NCBI RefSeq assembly: GCF_000739995.1
Contig: NZ_BBJX01000011.1
Span: 1 to 64,000, forward strand
DNA from: Comamonas granuli NBRC 101663
GTDB taxonomy: Bacteria; Pseudomonadota; Gammaproteobacteria; Burkholderiales; Burkholderiaceae_C
DNA length: 64,000 nucleotides
Direction of reading: 5' to 3'
A program made the position numbers and the translations under genes. Under the pieces are notes generated by a model. It saw nothing but the letters and a program-made list of their open reading frames with translations. It was not told where the DNA came from and searched no databases. Below are positions 1 to 13,459 of this stretch, piece by piece (position 1 is the stretch's first letter; each line of letters begins with the position of its first letter).

Positions 1-1
1 G

Positions 2-106
2 TTGGGCTTTCTGCGCCTGCACGGCTGCGAGCAGTTCCAGGGCTATCTGTTCGGGCGGCCCGGCACCGTCGAGGACATCGAGGCGCAATGGGCCGAGTGC
101 CTGTGA
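2..106 (+). CDS. C-terminal end of an EAL-domain protein (partial, 5' end outside window)
   Basis: The first 34 codons in frame 2 run to a TGA at 104-106. They read LGFLRLHGCEQFQGYLFGRP followed by a short tail. A G-C-x-x-x-Q-G-Y-L-F-x-R-P ending is typical of the last strand of EAL domains, which hydrolyse cyclic-di-GMP. Only the tail is visible, so the catalytic residues and any GGDEF or sensor domains cannot be judged. The gene ends 32 bases before the hybrid kinase on the same strand, which fits a shared signalling operon. Confidence 0.7.
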   Translation: MGFLRLHGCEQFQGYLFGRPGTVEDIEAQWAECL

Positions 107-138
107 CCGTCGGCTGCTGAACACCGCAGGCCCCGCCC

Positions 139-4996
<4,858 letters not shown>

Positions 4997-5019
<23 letters not shown>

Positions 5020-6145
5020 AGGCGCGGCCGCCACCTGGGGCCAGCGCCAGATGCCCACCGTGCTGGTCGTGGACGACACGCCCGACAACCTCGCCATGAT
5101 GGCCGAGCTGCTGGACGAGCGTTACCGCGTCAAGGTCGCCCACAGCGGCGAGCGTGCCTTGAAGGCCATGCAGGCCGACCCGCTGCCCGACCTGGTGCTG
5201 CTCGACATCATGATGCCCGGCATGGACGGCTACGAAGTGTGCCGCCGCCTCAAGGCCAGCGCGCTCACGCGCGACGTGCCGGTCATCTTCCTCACGGCGC
5301 GCAGCGACGTGCAGGACGAGCGCATGGGCCTGGAGCTGGGCGCGGTGGACTACATCACCAAGCCCATCAGCCCGCCCATCCTGCAGGCGCGCGTGCAGAC
5401 GCACCTGGCGCTCAAGGCCACGGCCGACTTTTTGCGCAACAAGAGCGACTACCTGGAGCGCGAGGTGGCGCTGCGCACGCTGGAGCTGCAGGCCCTGCAG
5501 GATGTGACCATCATCGCCCTGGCCTCGCTGGCCGAGACGCGCGACGCCGAGACGGGCAACCACTTGCGGCGCACGCAGTGGTACGTCAAGACCCTGGCCG
5601 AGCAGTTGCGCCGGCACCCGCGCTTCGAGGCCGTGCTCACGGCCTCGATGATCGAACTGCTCTACAAATCCGCGCCGCTGCACGACATCGGCAAGGTGGG
5701 CGTGCCCGACCACATCCTGCTCAAGCCCGGCCGCCTGACCGAAGACGAATTCACCGTGGCCAAGACCCATGCCCAGCTCGGGCGCAAGGCCATCGAGGGC
5801 GCCGAGCGGCGCCTGGGCATGCGCGTGCGCTTTCTCGACGTGGCCAAGGACATGGCCGGCAGCCACCATGAGCGCTGGGACGGCACCGGCTACCCCCAGG
5901 GCCTGGCGGGCGACGCCATTCCCGTGGCGGCGCGCCTCATGGCCGTGGCCGACGTCTACGACGCCGTGATCAGCGCGCGCCCCTACAAGCCTGCGGGCAC
6001 GCACGAACAGGCCTGCAACGCCGTCATCCGCGGGCGCGGCACGCAGTTCGACCCCCTGGTGGTCGATGCCTTCATCGAAGTGGCCGAGGACTGGCGCGGC
6101 ATCGCCCAGCGCTTTCCGGACGAAGCCCAAGCCCCGCCCCCCTGA
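4997..6145 (+). CDS. Response regulator with HD-GYP domain (RpfG-type cyclic-di-GMP phosphodiesterase)
   Basis: A 382-residue REC plus HD-GYP protein. The receiver phosphoacceptor is Asp70 in LLDIMMPGMDG. The HD pair lies at about 229-230 in HDIGKVG and the GYP signature in DGTGYPQG at about 295-302. HD-GYP enzymes hydrolyse cyclic-di-GMP, and this architecture is that of RpfG. The ATG at 4997 is preferred because GGAGG stands five bases upstream; a GTG at 4979 would add six residues. The gene overlaps the 3' end of the hybrid kinase by 23 bases, which implies translational coupling and makes the kinase Hpt the likely phosphodonor. Confidence 0.92.
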
Positions 6146-6193
6146 GCGCCGCGCTCCCCGGGCGTGGGGGCGTGTGCCCGGGCCCGGCCTGTT

Positions 6194-7123
6194 TCAGTCG
6201 CCGCTGCCTTCGCCGGCAGCGTCTGCGCCGTCCCCCTCCTCGGGGCTTTGCGCCTGCGTGGCAGGGTTGTCGGCGTCAATGCCTGCCTGGCGCAGCGCGG
6301 CTTTTTCACCGGCGCTGGCGAACTTGCTGTACTTGCCCAGGATCTGCACCATCTGGCCGTAAATGCGCGGCGTGCCCGCCAGGCACTCGCGCTGCTCCAG
6401 AAAGTCGGCCTCGCCCGTGAAGTTGCCGATCAGGCCGCCCGCCTCGGTCACCAGCAGCGAGCCCGCGGCCACGTCCCAGCTCGACAGGCCGGTCTCAAAG
6501 AAGGCATCGGTGTAGCCCGCAGCCACGTAGGCCAGGTCCAGCGCGGCGGCGCCAGGACGGCGCAGACCGGCGGTGCGCTGCATCACGTCGCCCATCATGG
6601 CCAGGTAGTTCTTGAAGTTGTCGCCCGGGCGGAACGGGAAGCCCGTGGAGATCAGGCACGACTTGAGCTGGGTGCGCTTGGAGACGCGGATGCGCCGTTC
6701 GTTGAGGAAGGCGCCGCGCCCGCGCGTGGCCGTGAACAGGTCGTTGCGCGTGGGGTCATAGACCACCGCCTGCTCGATCTTGCCCTTGAAGGCCAGCGCA
6801 ATGCTCACGCAATAGACCGGAAAGCCGTGGATGAAGTTGGTGGTGCCGTCCAGCGGATCGATGATCCAGATGTAGTCGGAATCCTTGGCGCCATGCTGGC
6901 TGCCCGACTCCTCGGCCAGGATGCCGTGGCCCGGATAGGCCGTGAGCAGCGTCTCGATGATGGCCTGCTCGCTCGCATGGTCCACCTCGGTGACGAAGTC
7001 GTTGATCTGCTTCTGCGAGATGCGCACCGATTCCACGTCGAGCGCCGCGCGGTTGATGATGGCGCCGGCGGCGCGGGCGGCCTTGATGGCCACGTTGAGC
7101 ATGGGGTGCAGATTGGACGACAT
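6194..7123 (-). CDS. suhB: Inositol monophosphatase family protein SuhB
   Basis: A 309-residue Mg-dependent phosphatase of the inositol monophosphatase family. The metal-binding motifs are present: [17 protein letters not shown] and [17 protein letters not shown]. Members hydrolyse myo-inositol-1-phosphate, and in E. coli SuhB also acts in rRNA transcription complexes. The start is set at [11 protein letters not shown], as in family members; the open frame extends 48 codons upstream but that part is unrelated low-complexity sequence. An acidic Ala/Gly-rich tail of about 40 residues exceeds the E. coli length (267). It is divergent from trmJ with about 150 bases between starts. Confidence 0.92.
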   Translation of the reverse strand: MSSNLHPMLNVAIKAARAAGAIINRAALDVESVRISQKQINDFVTEVDHASEQAIIETLLTAYPGHGILAEESGSQHGAKDSDYIWIIDPLDGTTNFIHGFPVYCVSIALAFKGKIEQAVVYDPTRNDLFTATRGRGAFLNERRIRVSKRTQLKSCLISTGFPFRPGDNFKNYLAMMGDVMQRTAGLRRPGAAALDLAYVAAGYTDAFFETGLSSWDVAAGSLLVTEAGGLIGNFTGEADFLEQRECLAGTPRIYGQMVQILGKYSKFASAGEKAALRQAGIDADNPATQAQSPEEGDGADAAGEGSGD

Positions 7124-7275
7124 GGATTGTGCAGGTGAGCGCGGCACGGCTTGTGGCGTGGCGCGCGGGCCAGGAACAGGGAAATCGCCGCCGGGCGATG
7201 CGGGCAGCGACAATAAGGCCCCGATTTTACCCGCACCGCCCGCGCAGCGCCTGCGCCGCCCGGGCACGCGCCCCC

Positions 7276-8067
7276 ATGAAGACCCGTTTCATCCTCATCC
7301 AGACCAGCCATGCCGGCAATGTGGGCGCCGCTGCCCGCGCCATGAAGACCATGGGTTTCGACGACCTGGTGCTGGTCGCTCCGCGCTGGCCCAACGTGCT
7401 GCGGCGCGAGGAGACCATCCAGCGCGCCAGCGGCGCACTCGATGTGCTGCAGAACGCGCGCATCGTGGACACGCTGGACGAGGCGCTCGACGGCATCAGC
7501 CACCTGTGCGCCACGGCCATGACGCCGCGCGACTTCGGCCCGCCCACGCGCGCGCCGCGCGCGCATTTCGATATGCTATTGAAAAAGGAGCTGCCGGCGC
7601 ATGCTGGACAAGCGCTGGAGGCCAAAATCACCTCCAATTCAGAACCGGCGGCTGCCGAAAGCGGCATCGGCTTCCTGTTCGGCTCCGAGCGTTTCGGCAT
7701 GGCCAACGAAGATGTGTACCGCTGCCATGTGGCGCTCTCCATTCCCACCAACCCGCAGTTCGGCTCGCTCAACCTGGGCGCGGCCATCCAGGTCATCGCC
7801 TACGAGTGGCGCCAGGCCCTGGGCGGCTTTGGCGTGGAGCAGGCCACGCCCGAGCGCGCGTTGGCCGATGCGGGCCAGGTGGCCGGCATGCTGGCGCACT
7901 GGGAGCAGGCGCTCACGGCCATCGGCTTCCTCGACCCGGCCGCGCCCAAGAAGCTCATGCCGCGGCTGAACCAGCTTTTCAACCGCGCGCAACTGGGGGC
8001 CGAGGAAATCCACATCCTGCGCGGTGTCGCCAAGGCCATGATCGAGGCGGCCCAGCCAAAGCGCTAG
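7276..8067 (+). CDS. trmJ: tRNA (cytidine/uridine-2'-O-)-methyltransferase TrmJ
   Basis: A 263-residue SPOUT methyltransferase that 2'-O-methylates position 32 of certain tRNAs. Family hallmarks: N-terminal [22 protein letters not shown], then [15 protein letters not shown] and [23 protein letters not shown], forming the knotted SAM site. The ATG at 7276 is chosen because it starts the conserved strand; the frame is open further upstream. Residues about 100-118 ([19 protein letters not shown]) are encoded by a copy of the dispersed 55-bp palindromic repeat. They fall between conserved blocks in a loop that is shorter in E. coli TrmJ. The gene is 34 bases upstream of cysE. Confidence 0.92.
   Translation: MKTRFILIQTSHAGNVGAAARAMKTMGFDDLVLVAPRWPNVLRREETIQRASGALDVLQNARIVDTLDEALDGISHLCATAMTPRDFGPPTRAPRAHFDMLLKKELPAHAGQALEAKITSNSEPAAAESGIGFLFGSERFGMANEDVYRCHVALSIPTNPQFGSLNLGAAIQVIAYEWRQALGGFGVEQATPERALADAGQVAGMLAHWEQALTAIGFLDPAAPKKLMPRLNQLFNRAQLGAEEIHILRGVAKAMIEAAQPKR
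7575..7628 (+). repeat. Dispersed 55-bp palindromic repeat, copy 1, inside trmJ
   Basis: Family pattern: GCTAT, a short AT-rich stretch, AGCTG, AGCGCTT-like arm, AAGCGCT arm, then GGAGGCCAAAAT. This copy ends CAAGCGCTGGAGGCCAAAAT and is read in frame by trmJ. Confidence 0.85.
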
Positions 8068-8101
8068 ACTGCGTGTCCTTTCTCCCCAGACCGACCCCCC
8101 C

Positions 8102-8878
8102 ATGTTTGCCCGCCTGCGCTCCGACATCCAGTGCATCCTCGACCGCGACCCCGCGGCCCGCAGCACCTGGGAGGTCATCACCTGCTACCCCGGCCTGCAC
8201 GCCATCTGGCTGCACCGGCCCGCGCACTGGTGCTGGACGCACGGCCTCAAGTGGCTGGGGCGCTTCATCTCGCATCTGGCGCGCTGGCTCACGGGCATCG
8301 AGATCCACCCCGGCGCCAAGATCGGCGAGCGCGTGTTCTTCGACCACGCCATGGGCGTGGTGGTGGGCGAGACCGCCGAGATCGGCGATGGCTGCACCAT
8401 CTACCAGGGCGTCACGCTGGGCGGCACCTCGCTCTACAAGGGCACCAAGCGCCACCCCACGCTGGGCAAGGATGTGGTGGTCAGCGCCGGCGCCAAGGTG
8501 CTGGGCGGCTTCGAGGTGGGCGACGGGGCCAAGATCGGCAGCAACGCCGTGGTCATCAAGCCCGTGCCGGCGGGCGCCACGGCGGTGGGCATTCCCGCGC
8601 GCATCATCCCGTCCAAGGAAGGCCAGAGCGCCGACGTGACCGAGGCCCAGCCGCGCAAGTTCACGGCCTACGGCATCACCCAGGAGGACGACCCGCTGTC
8701 GCAGGCCATGCGCGGCCTGATCGACAGCGCCGCCTCGCAGGAGCACCAGATCGCGCTGCTGTGGCAGGCCATCGAAAAGCTCTCCGACTGCGTCAAGACG
8801 GGCGACTGCGTGCCCGATGACGCGGCGCTGAAGGAGCAGTTCGAGGCGGGCAAGCTCAACGACCTCGTGGGGAAGTAG
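8102..8878 (+). CDS. cysE: Serine O-acetyltransferase CysE
   Basis: A 258-residue left-handed beta-helix acetyltransferase that makes O-acetylserine from serine and acetyl-CoA, the committed step of cysteine synthesis. Hexapeptide repeats run through [40 protein letters not shown] and [16 protein letters not shown]. The catalytic His-Asp region is FDHAMG. The C-terminal 70 residues after the helix are longer than in short CysE forms and lack an obvious known domain. ATG at 8102 directly follows trmJ, so co-transcription is likely. Confidence 0.94.
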   Translation: MFARLRSDIQCILDRDPAARSTWEVITCYPGLHAIWLHRPAHWCWTHGLKWLGRFISHLARWLTGIEIHPGAKIGERVFFDHAMGVVVGETAEIGDGCTIYQGVTLGGTSLYKGTKRHPTLGKDVVVSAGAKVLGGFEVGDGAKIGSNAVVIKPVPAGATAVGIPARIIPSKEGQSADVTEAQPRKFTAYGITQEDDPLSQAMRGLIDSAASQEHQIALLWQAIEKLSDCVKTGDCVPDDAALKEQFEAGKLNDLVGK

Positions 8879-8963
8879 GTCAGGCGTTGGCTGAGGGGGG
8901 CGGCCGGGGCGAGAGCCGCGGTCAGCCACCGGAACCAATGTGCCGCCTGCCGCGGCACATGCC

Positions 8964-9989
8964 TCACACCAGCCGCTGCAAATGCCCTGCCAGCGTTTGC
9001 AGGTTCACAAAGCTCAGGTCATACATCGCCGACAGGCCTGCAGCCTGTTCCTCGGTGAGATCCGCAGCGCACAGGATGAAGCGGCTTTTGTCCAGTCCCA
9101 GCCGTTTGCGCAGCCGCAGGTATTTGTCGATGTCACGCCGAAATTCGCCCGATTTGCATTCGATGCAAATGGGCGCCTGGCCTGCGGGCAGGCACAGCAC
9201 ATCGAGCTCATGCAAGTCTTCATTGGGAAACACCACCTTGACGCCGCGAGCGCAGGAGAAGCTCTGGCCACTTTGCTGCAGGTGGTCGATCAGCGCCATG
9301 AAGGCGTACCACTCCAGCCAACCCCCATCAAAGAACTGGCGCACCGCAGGCGCCGTCTGCAGTGTGAGGCGAACGATCTTTTCCGGCTTTTGATAGTGGT
9401 AGCGGGCAAAAAAGGTGTGGCTGTACAGCTGGCGGCACAGGGCATTGATGGCTTGTGCGTCCTTTTGCGCCAGTTGGCCCAGTTCCAGGTTCACCCAACT
9501 ATGGCTCTTGCGGTAGGCATAGCGCACGCGGTCCATCAGCTCGCCATACAGCGCATAGTTGCCGCCGACCATGCGCGCCGCGTCGTCGAAGAAGCCACTG
9601 GTGTCCACCAGCGCATGGTCAAAGCGGGCGTCGATTTGCCGCGCTGCAAACCAGTCCCGCAGGGGCGCATGCTGTTGCGCAGTGGCCAGCAGGCTGGTGT
9701 TGTGCAGGTTCACGTCCTGCAGCGCAGAAGGCGCGTCGCTGTGCGCTGTCCCCGGATGGCTTGGTGCTGCAGCCTCGGTCTCAGTGGTGCCGGAGGCTTC
9801 TTCGGTCTGCTGCAATGCCTTGAGTTCGCGCATGGCGGCGAAATACCGCTCCAGCAGCTTTTCCACATAGAACACGGTGCCAAACACGGTCGATGCCGTG
9901 CCACAGCGCGCGCAGGGCATTTGGGACCCGACGGGGGTGGTGGACTCTTCCGAGATGAACCCACACTGGTTGCAGCGGTAGATGGGCAT
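8964..9989 (-). CDS. Zinc-ribbon protein with a PD-(D/E)XK-like nuclease C-terminus, function unknown
   Basis: A 341-residue protein I do not recognise as a named gene. The N-terminus is a zinc ribbon (C6-x2-C9, C26-x2-C29). A helical middle follows with an acidic, Ala/Thr-rich linker near 75-95. The C-terminal third carries ELDVLCLP (Asp263), then ICIECKSGE (Glu277-x-Lys279), which matches the D...ExK core of PD-(D/E)XK nucleases. This suggests a DNA or RNA cleaving or binding role, but that is inference from motifs. Base composition looks visibly less GC-rich than its neighbours, which suggests acquisition. It stands alone between cysE (convergent) and the mog-darP pair, upstream of which it shares orientation. 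Confidence 0.65.
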   Translation of the reverse strand: MPIYRCNQCGFISEESTTPVGSQMPCARCGTASTVFGTVFYVEKLLERYFAAMRELKALQQTEEASGTTETEAAAPSHPGTAHSDAPSALQDVNLHNTSLLATAQQHAPLRDWFAARQIDARFDHALVDTSGFFDDAARMVGGNYALYGELMDRVRYAYRKSHSWVNLELGQLAQKDAQAINALCRQLYSHTFFARYHYQKPEKIVRLTLQTAPAVRQFFDGGWLEWYAFMALIDHLQQSGQSFSCARGVKVVFPNEDLHELDVLCLPAGQAPICIECKSGEFRRDIDKYLRLRKRLGLDKSRFILCAADLTEEQAAGLSAMYDLSFVNLQTLAGHLQRLV

Positions 9990-10051
9990 GGTGCAAGGAG
10001 ATGGTCAGGAACGAAACGGCAGCGCGACAGGACCGCAGGCTTGCAGGGTGC

Positions 10052-10657
10052 TCAAGTGCCTTGCGGCCGCACCGCGCTCTTGGGCCGGAAGGCCTTGCAC
10101 ACGCTGTCGTGCGTCTCCAGGTAGGGGCCGCCGATGAGGTCGATGCAGTAGGGCACGGCCGCGAAGATGCCGGGCACGAGCTGCTGGCCGTCGCTGTCCT
10201 TGAGGCCTTCCAGCGTCTCGGCGATGGCCTTGGGCTGCCCGGGCAGGTTGATGATGAGGCACTGGCCGCGCACCACGGCCACCTGGCGCGAGAGGATGGC
10301 CGTGGGCACGAAGTGCTGGCTGATCCGGCGCATCTGCTCGCCAAAGCCCGGCATCTCCTTGTGCGCCACGGCCAGCGTGGCCTCGGGCGTCACATCGCGC
10401 GGGGCCGGTCCGGTGCCGCCCGTGGTCAGCACCAGGCTGCAGCCCTCGTCCGCCAGCGCGATCAGCGTGGCGCTGATGCTGTCCTGCTCGTCGGGGATCA
10501 GGCGCGGCTCGAAGCTGATGGGGTTCTTGAGCGCGCGCGCGAGCCAGTCCTGCAGCGCGGGCAGGCCCTTGTCCTCGTAGACGCCGCTGCTGGCGCGGTC
10601 GCTGATGGAGACGATGCCGATCTTTACCGGCTCGCAGGTGGGGGTGTTGTCAGTCAT
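10052..10657 (-). CDS. mog: Molybdopterin adenylyltransferase
   Basis: A 201-residue MoaB/Mog family protein that adenylates molybdopterin before molybdenum insertion. Visible motifs: VKIGIVSISDRASSGVYEDKG at the N-terminus, VLTTGGTGPAPRDVTPEAT (the MPT-binding GGTG loop) and VVRGQCLIINLPGQPKA. Length matches E. coli MogA (195). The start codon overlaps the end of darP by 8 bases, so the two are translationally coupled. Confidence 0.93.
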   Translation of the reverse strand: MTDNTPTCEPVKIGIVSISDRASSGVYEDKGLPALQDWLARALKNPISFEPRLIPDEQDSISATLIALADEGCSLVLTTGGTGPAPRDVTPEATLAVAHKEMPGFGEQMRRISQHFVPTAILSRQVAVVRGQCLIINLPGQPKAIAETLEGLKDSDGQQLVPGIFAAVPYCIDLIGGPYLETHDSVCKAFRPKSAVRPQGT

Positions 10658-11315
10658 CGGCGGGCTCCTCGCCAGGGGGGATGGGTGCCTGCGCGGCGGC
10701 CTCCGCCAGTTGGGTGCGCAGCAGGGTGAACAGGTCGCGGTAGGCGCGGCCCTTGCGCGGCGCCTGCCCGTGGGACTGGGCGGCGGCGGCTTCGCGCTCG
10801 GGCAAGGCGTCCTTGCGCGCCTGGCGGATCAGGGCGCGCAGTTGCTGCATGTCGGCGCCGGGGAAGCTGGCGATCCACTCGGCCAGGGCCTGGTCGTGCG
10901 CGATGAGCTGGTCGCGCCAGTGCTCGGCCTGGTGCAGCAGCAGGGTCTCGCGCGCGGGGCCGCTGCGCTGCTCGGCCAGGGCGTCGCGGGCGGCCTGCAC
11001 GGCGTCCTCGTCGAGCTTGCGCATGAGCTTGCCCACGTACTGCATCTGGCGGCGCTTGCCTTCGAAGTTGGTGATGCGGCGCGCTTCGGCCAGGGCCAGG
11101 ACCAGGGTCTCGGGCAGTTGCAGGCGCTCGAACAGATCGCTGCGCAGGGTGAGCAGGTCATGGCCCAGGTCCTGCAGTTCGTCGCTTTCCCGCTTGAGGT
11201 CGGTCTTGCTGGAGTCCGTGCCCTTGAGTTCGGCTTTGAGCTGCAGATCCAGTTCGCTGCCTTCGGCGATGAACTGGCCTTTCACGAAATAGCCTTTTTT
11301 GGGTTTGCGTGGCAT
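10650..11315 (-). CDS. darP: Ribosome-associated protein DarP/YjgA (DUF615)
   Basis: A 221-residue DUF615 protein. The E. coli homologue acts in late 50S ribosomal subunit maturation. The sequence is highly charged and helical, starting MPRKPKKGYFVKGQFIAEGS, with QMQYVGKLMR and a C-terminal RAYRDLFTLLRTQL segment typical of the family. The ATG at 11315 is preferred to the open upstream frame, which is Pro-rich and unlike the family. It is divergent from pmbA with 95 bases between starts, and its stop overlaps the mog start. Confidence 0.88.
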   Translation of the reverse strand: MPRKPKKGYFVKGQFIAEGSELDLQLKAELKGTDSSKTDLKRESDELQDLGHDLLTLRSDLFERLQLPETLVLALAEARRITNFEGKRRQMQYVGKLMRKLDEDAVQAARDALAEQRSGPARETLLLHQAEHWRDQLIAHDQALAEWIASFPGADMQQLRALIRQARKDALPEREAAAAQSHGQAPRKGRAYRDLFTLLRTQLAEAAAQAPIPPGEEPADD

Positions 11316-11410
11316 GGTGGCGTCGGGGGAAAAGAGAGGCGGGCGCTGGCGCGGGGGCGTGGGGGGTGCGCCGGGCGCGGGCCGCGGCGGCAAGTATCAT
11401 AGCCGTCGCC

Positions 11411-12796
11411 ATGAACCATATGTCCACCGCTGCCGAATCCGGCTTTGCCTATACCCGTGCCCAGTTTGAACGACTCGTGGACCACGCGCTCGCGCACGCG
11501 CGCAAGCTCGGCGCCACCGACGCCGGGGCCGAGGCCTCCGAAGGGGCCGGCCTGTCGGTGAGCGTGCGCAAGGGCGAGCTCGAGACGGTGGAGCGCAACC
11601 GCGACAAGTCGCTGGGCGTGACCGTCTACCTCGGGCAGCGGCGCGGCAACGCCAGCACCTCGGATTTTTCGGACGCCGCCATCGAGCGCACGGTGCAGGC
11701 CGCCTACGACATCGCGCGCTTCACGGCCGAAGACCCGGTGGCCGGTCTCCCCGATGCGGATGACATCGCCCCGCCCCAGGAGCACCGCGACTTGGATCTG
11801 TTCCACCCCTGGCTGCCTACGAGCGAGGAGGCCGCGCGCATGGCCCTGGAGTGCGAGGCCGCGGCCTTTGACACGCACAAGCGCATCACCAACAGCGAGG
11901 GCGCGGCCGTCTCGGCCCAGCAGAGCCATTTCTTCAGCGCGCACACGCGGGGGTTTCGCGGCGGCTACGCCTCGTCGCGGCACAGCGTCTCGGTCGCGCC
12001 CATCGCCTCGCTGCCCGGCCGGCATGGCGAGATGCAGCGCGACGCCTGGTACAGCTCGCAGCGCAGCGTGGGCGAGCTGGCGTCGCCCGCCGCCGTGGGC
12101 CGCTATGCCGCCGAGCGCGCGCTCAGTCGCCTAGGCAGCCGCAAGATCGCCACCACCGAATGCCCGGTGCTGTTCGAGTCCTCGCTGGCTGCCGGCCTGC
12201 TGGGGGCCTACGTGCAGGCCACGAGCGGCGGCGCGCTCTACCGCAAGAGCAGCTTCCTGGTCGATTCGCTGGGCAAGCCGGTGTTTCCCAAGCACATCGA
12301 CATCCTCGAAGACCCGTTCGTGCTGCGCGGCAAGGGCAGCTCGCCGTTCGACGAGGAGGGCGTGCGCGTGCAGGCGCGCAAGGTGGTGGACGCCGGGCGC
12401 GTGCAGGGCTACTTCCTCAGCAGCTATTCGGCGCGCAAGCTCGGCATGAAGACCACCGGCAACGCCGGCGGCTCGCACAACCTGGTGCTGACCTCGCGCC
12501 GCACGAAGAAGGGCGACAACCTCGAGGCCATGCTGCAAAAGCTGGGCACGGGCCTGTTCGTCATCGAGCTCATGGGCCAGGGAGTGAATTACGTGACGGG
12601 CGACTACTCGCGCGGCGCCAGCGGCTTCTGGGTGGAGAACGGCCGGATCGCCTTCCCCGTGCACGAGATCACCATCGCCGGCAACCTCAAGACCATGTTC
12701 AAGGGCATCGAGGCCGTGGGCGCCGACGCCTACGCCTACGGCGCCAAGACCGTGGGCTCGGTGCTCATCAACCGCATGACGGTGGCGGGGAGCTGA
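11411..12796 (+). CDS. pmbA: Metalloprotease PmbA (TldE)
   Basis: A 461-residue member of the TldD/PmbA family. The TldD-TldE pair degrades unfolded peptides and matures microcin B17 and related peptides in enterobacteria; PmbA is the partner without the zinc motif. Recognisable blocks are VRKGELETVERNRDKSLGV, GRYAAERALSRLGSRK, TTGNAGGSHNLVL and the C-terminal NYVTGDYSRGASGFWVENG. The start is set at MNHMSTAAESG; an alternative ATG lies three codons later. The partner tldD is not in this window. darP divergent and pmbA is a common proteobacterial arrangement. Confidence 0.93.
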   Translation: MNHMSTAAESGFAYTRAQFERLVDHALAHARKLGATDAGAEASEGAGLSVSVRKGELETVERNRDKSLGVTVYLGQRRGNASTSDFSDAAIERTVQAAYDIARFTAEDPVAGLPDADDIAPPQEHRDLDLFHPWLPTSEEAARMALECEAAAFDTHKRITNSEGAAVSAQQSHFFSAHTRGFRGGYASSRHSVSVAPIASLPGRHGEMQRDAWYSSQRSVGELASPAAVGRYAAERALSRLGSRKIATTECPVLFESSLAAGLLGAYVQATSGGALYRKSSFLVDSLGKPVFPKHIDILEDPFVLRGKGSSPFDEEGVRVQARKVVDAGRVQGYFLSSYSARKLGMKTTGNAGGSHNLVLTSRRTKKGDNLEAMLQKLGTGLFVIELMGQGVNYVTGDYSRGASGFWVENGRIAFPVHEITIAGNLKTMFKGIEAVGADAYAYGAKTVGSVLINRMTVAGS

Positions 12797-13459
12797 TTGG
12801 ACGGCCACCCGGCACTGCGCGCCTGCTTTCGCGCGCCGATCCCGGAGATCGCGCAGGCCGCCGCGCTGCTGGATGCGGCCGTCACCGCTCACCTGCGGGG
12901 CCAGGCCGCCCAGGCCGAAGCCTGGATCCGGCAGGCCGACATGCCGGCGGTGGCTGCGTGGGTGGAGTCCATTCTGGGCAGGAACAGCCCCTATGCTGTC
13001 ATCCGTCCCGCCCCTGCGCCCCGCCTGGCCGGGGCGCCACGGGTGCCGGCACGCATGCCCAGCGCGCAGGAACGCTGCCAACTGCATGCGCGCGATGGCT
13101 TTCACTGCCGGTTCTGCGGCATTCCCGTCATCCGCCAGGAGGTGCGCGAGCGCATCCGGCGGGCCTACCCCCAGGCGCTGCGCTGGGGCAAGCGCAACGC
13201 AGAGCGGCACGCCGCGTTTTTTGCCCTCTGGGCGCAATATGACCACCTGCTGCCGCACGCCCTGGGCGGCGGCAACGAGCTCTCGAACATGGTCATTACC
13301 TGCGCCGCGTGCAATTATGGGCGCGGCGGGTACACCTTGGCAGAGGCCGGCCTCGCCCATCCCCTGGAGCAGCCTCCGGTGCGGTCCGCGTGGGACGGTC
13401 TGGAGCGCTTTGGGCGCGCGCCCCCCGCCGTGGGGACCGATGCAGTCTTGCCTCAGTAG
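12797..13459 (+). CDS. HNH endonuclease-type protein
   Basis: A 220-residue protein with a zinc-bound HNH fold. C104-x2-C107 (HCRFCG) and C169-x2-C172 (CAACN) form the zinc knuckle, and YDHLLPHALGGGNELSNM provides the H-(x)-N-(x)-H/N catalytic strand. The first 80 residues are helical and Ala-rich and I cannot assign them. It begins with TTG immediately after the pmbA stop, so it is probably co-transcribed and coupled; a later start is possible. Its 3' end overlaps the convergent hpaI gene by 7 bases. HNH proteins range from restriction enzymes to repair nucleases, and nothing here narrows the choice. Confidence 0.75.
   Translation: MDGHPALRACFRAPIPEIAQAAALLDAAVTAHLRGQAAQAEAWIRQADMPAVAAWVESILGRNSPYAVIRPAPAPRLAGAPRVPARMPSAQERCQLHARDGFHCRFCGIPVIRQEVRERIRRAYPQALRWGKRNAERHAAFFALWAQYDHLLPHALGGGNELSNMVITCAACNYGRGGYTLAEAGLAHPLEQPPVRSAWDGLERFGRAPPAVGTDAVLPQ

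Noticed and set aside
6152-6185. GC-rich inverted repeat between the HD-GYP gene and suhB as a terminator
   Set aside because: CCCGGGC/GCCCGGG pairing exists but there is no T tract on either strand, and such pairing is common at this GC level.
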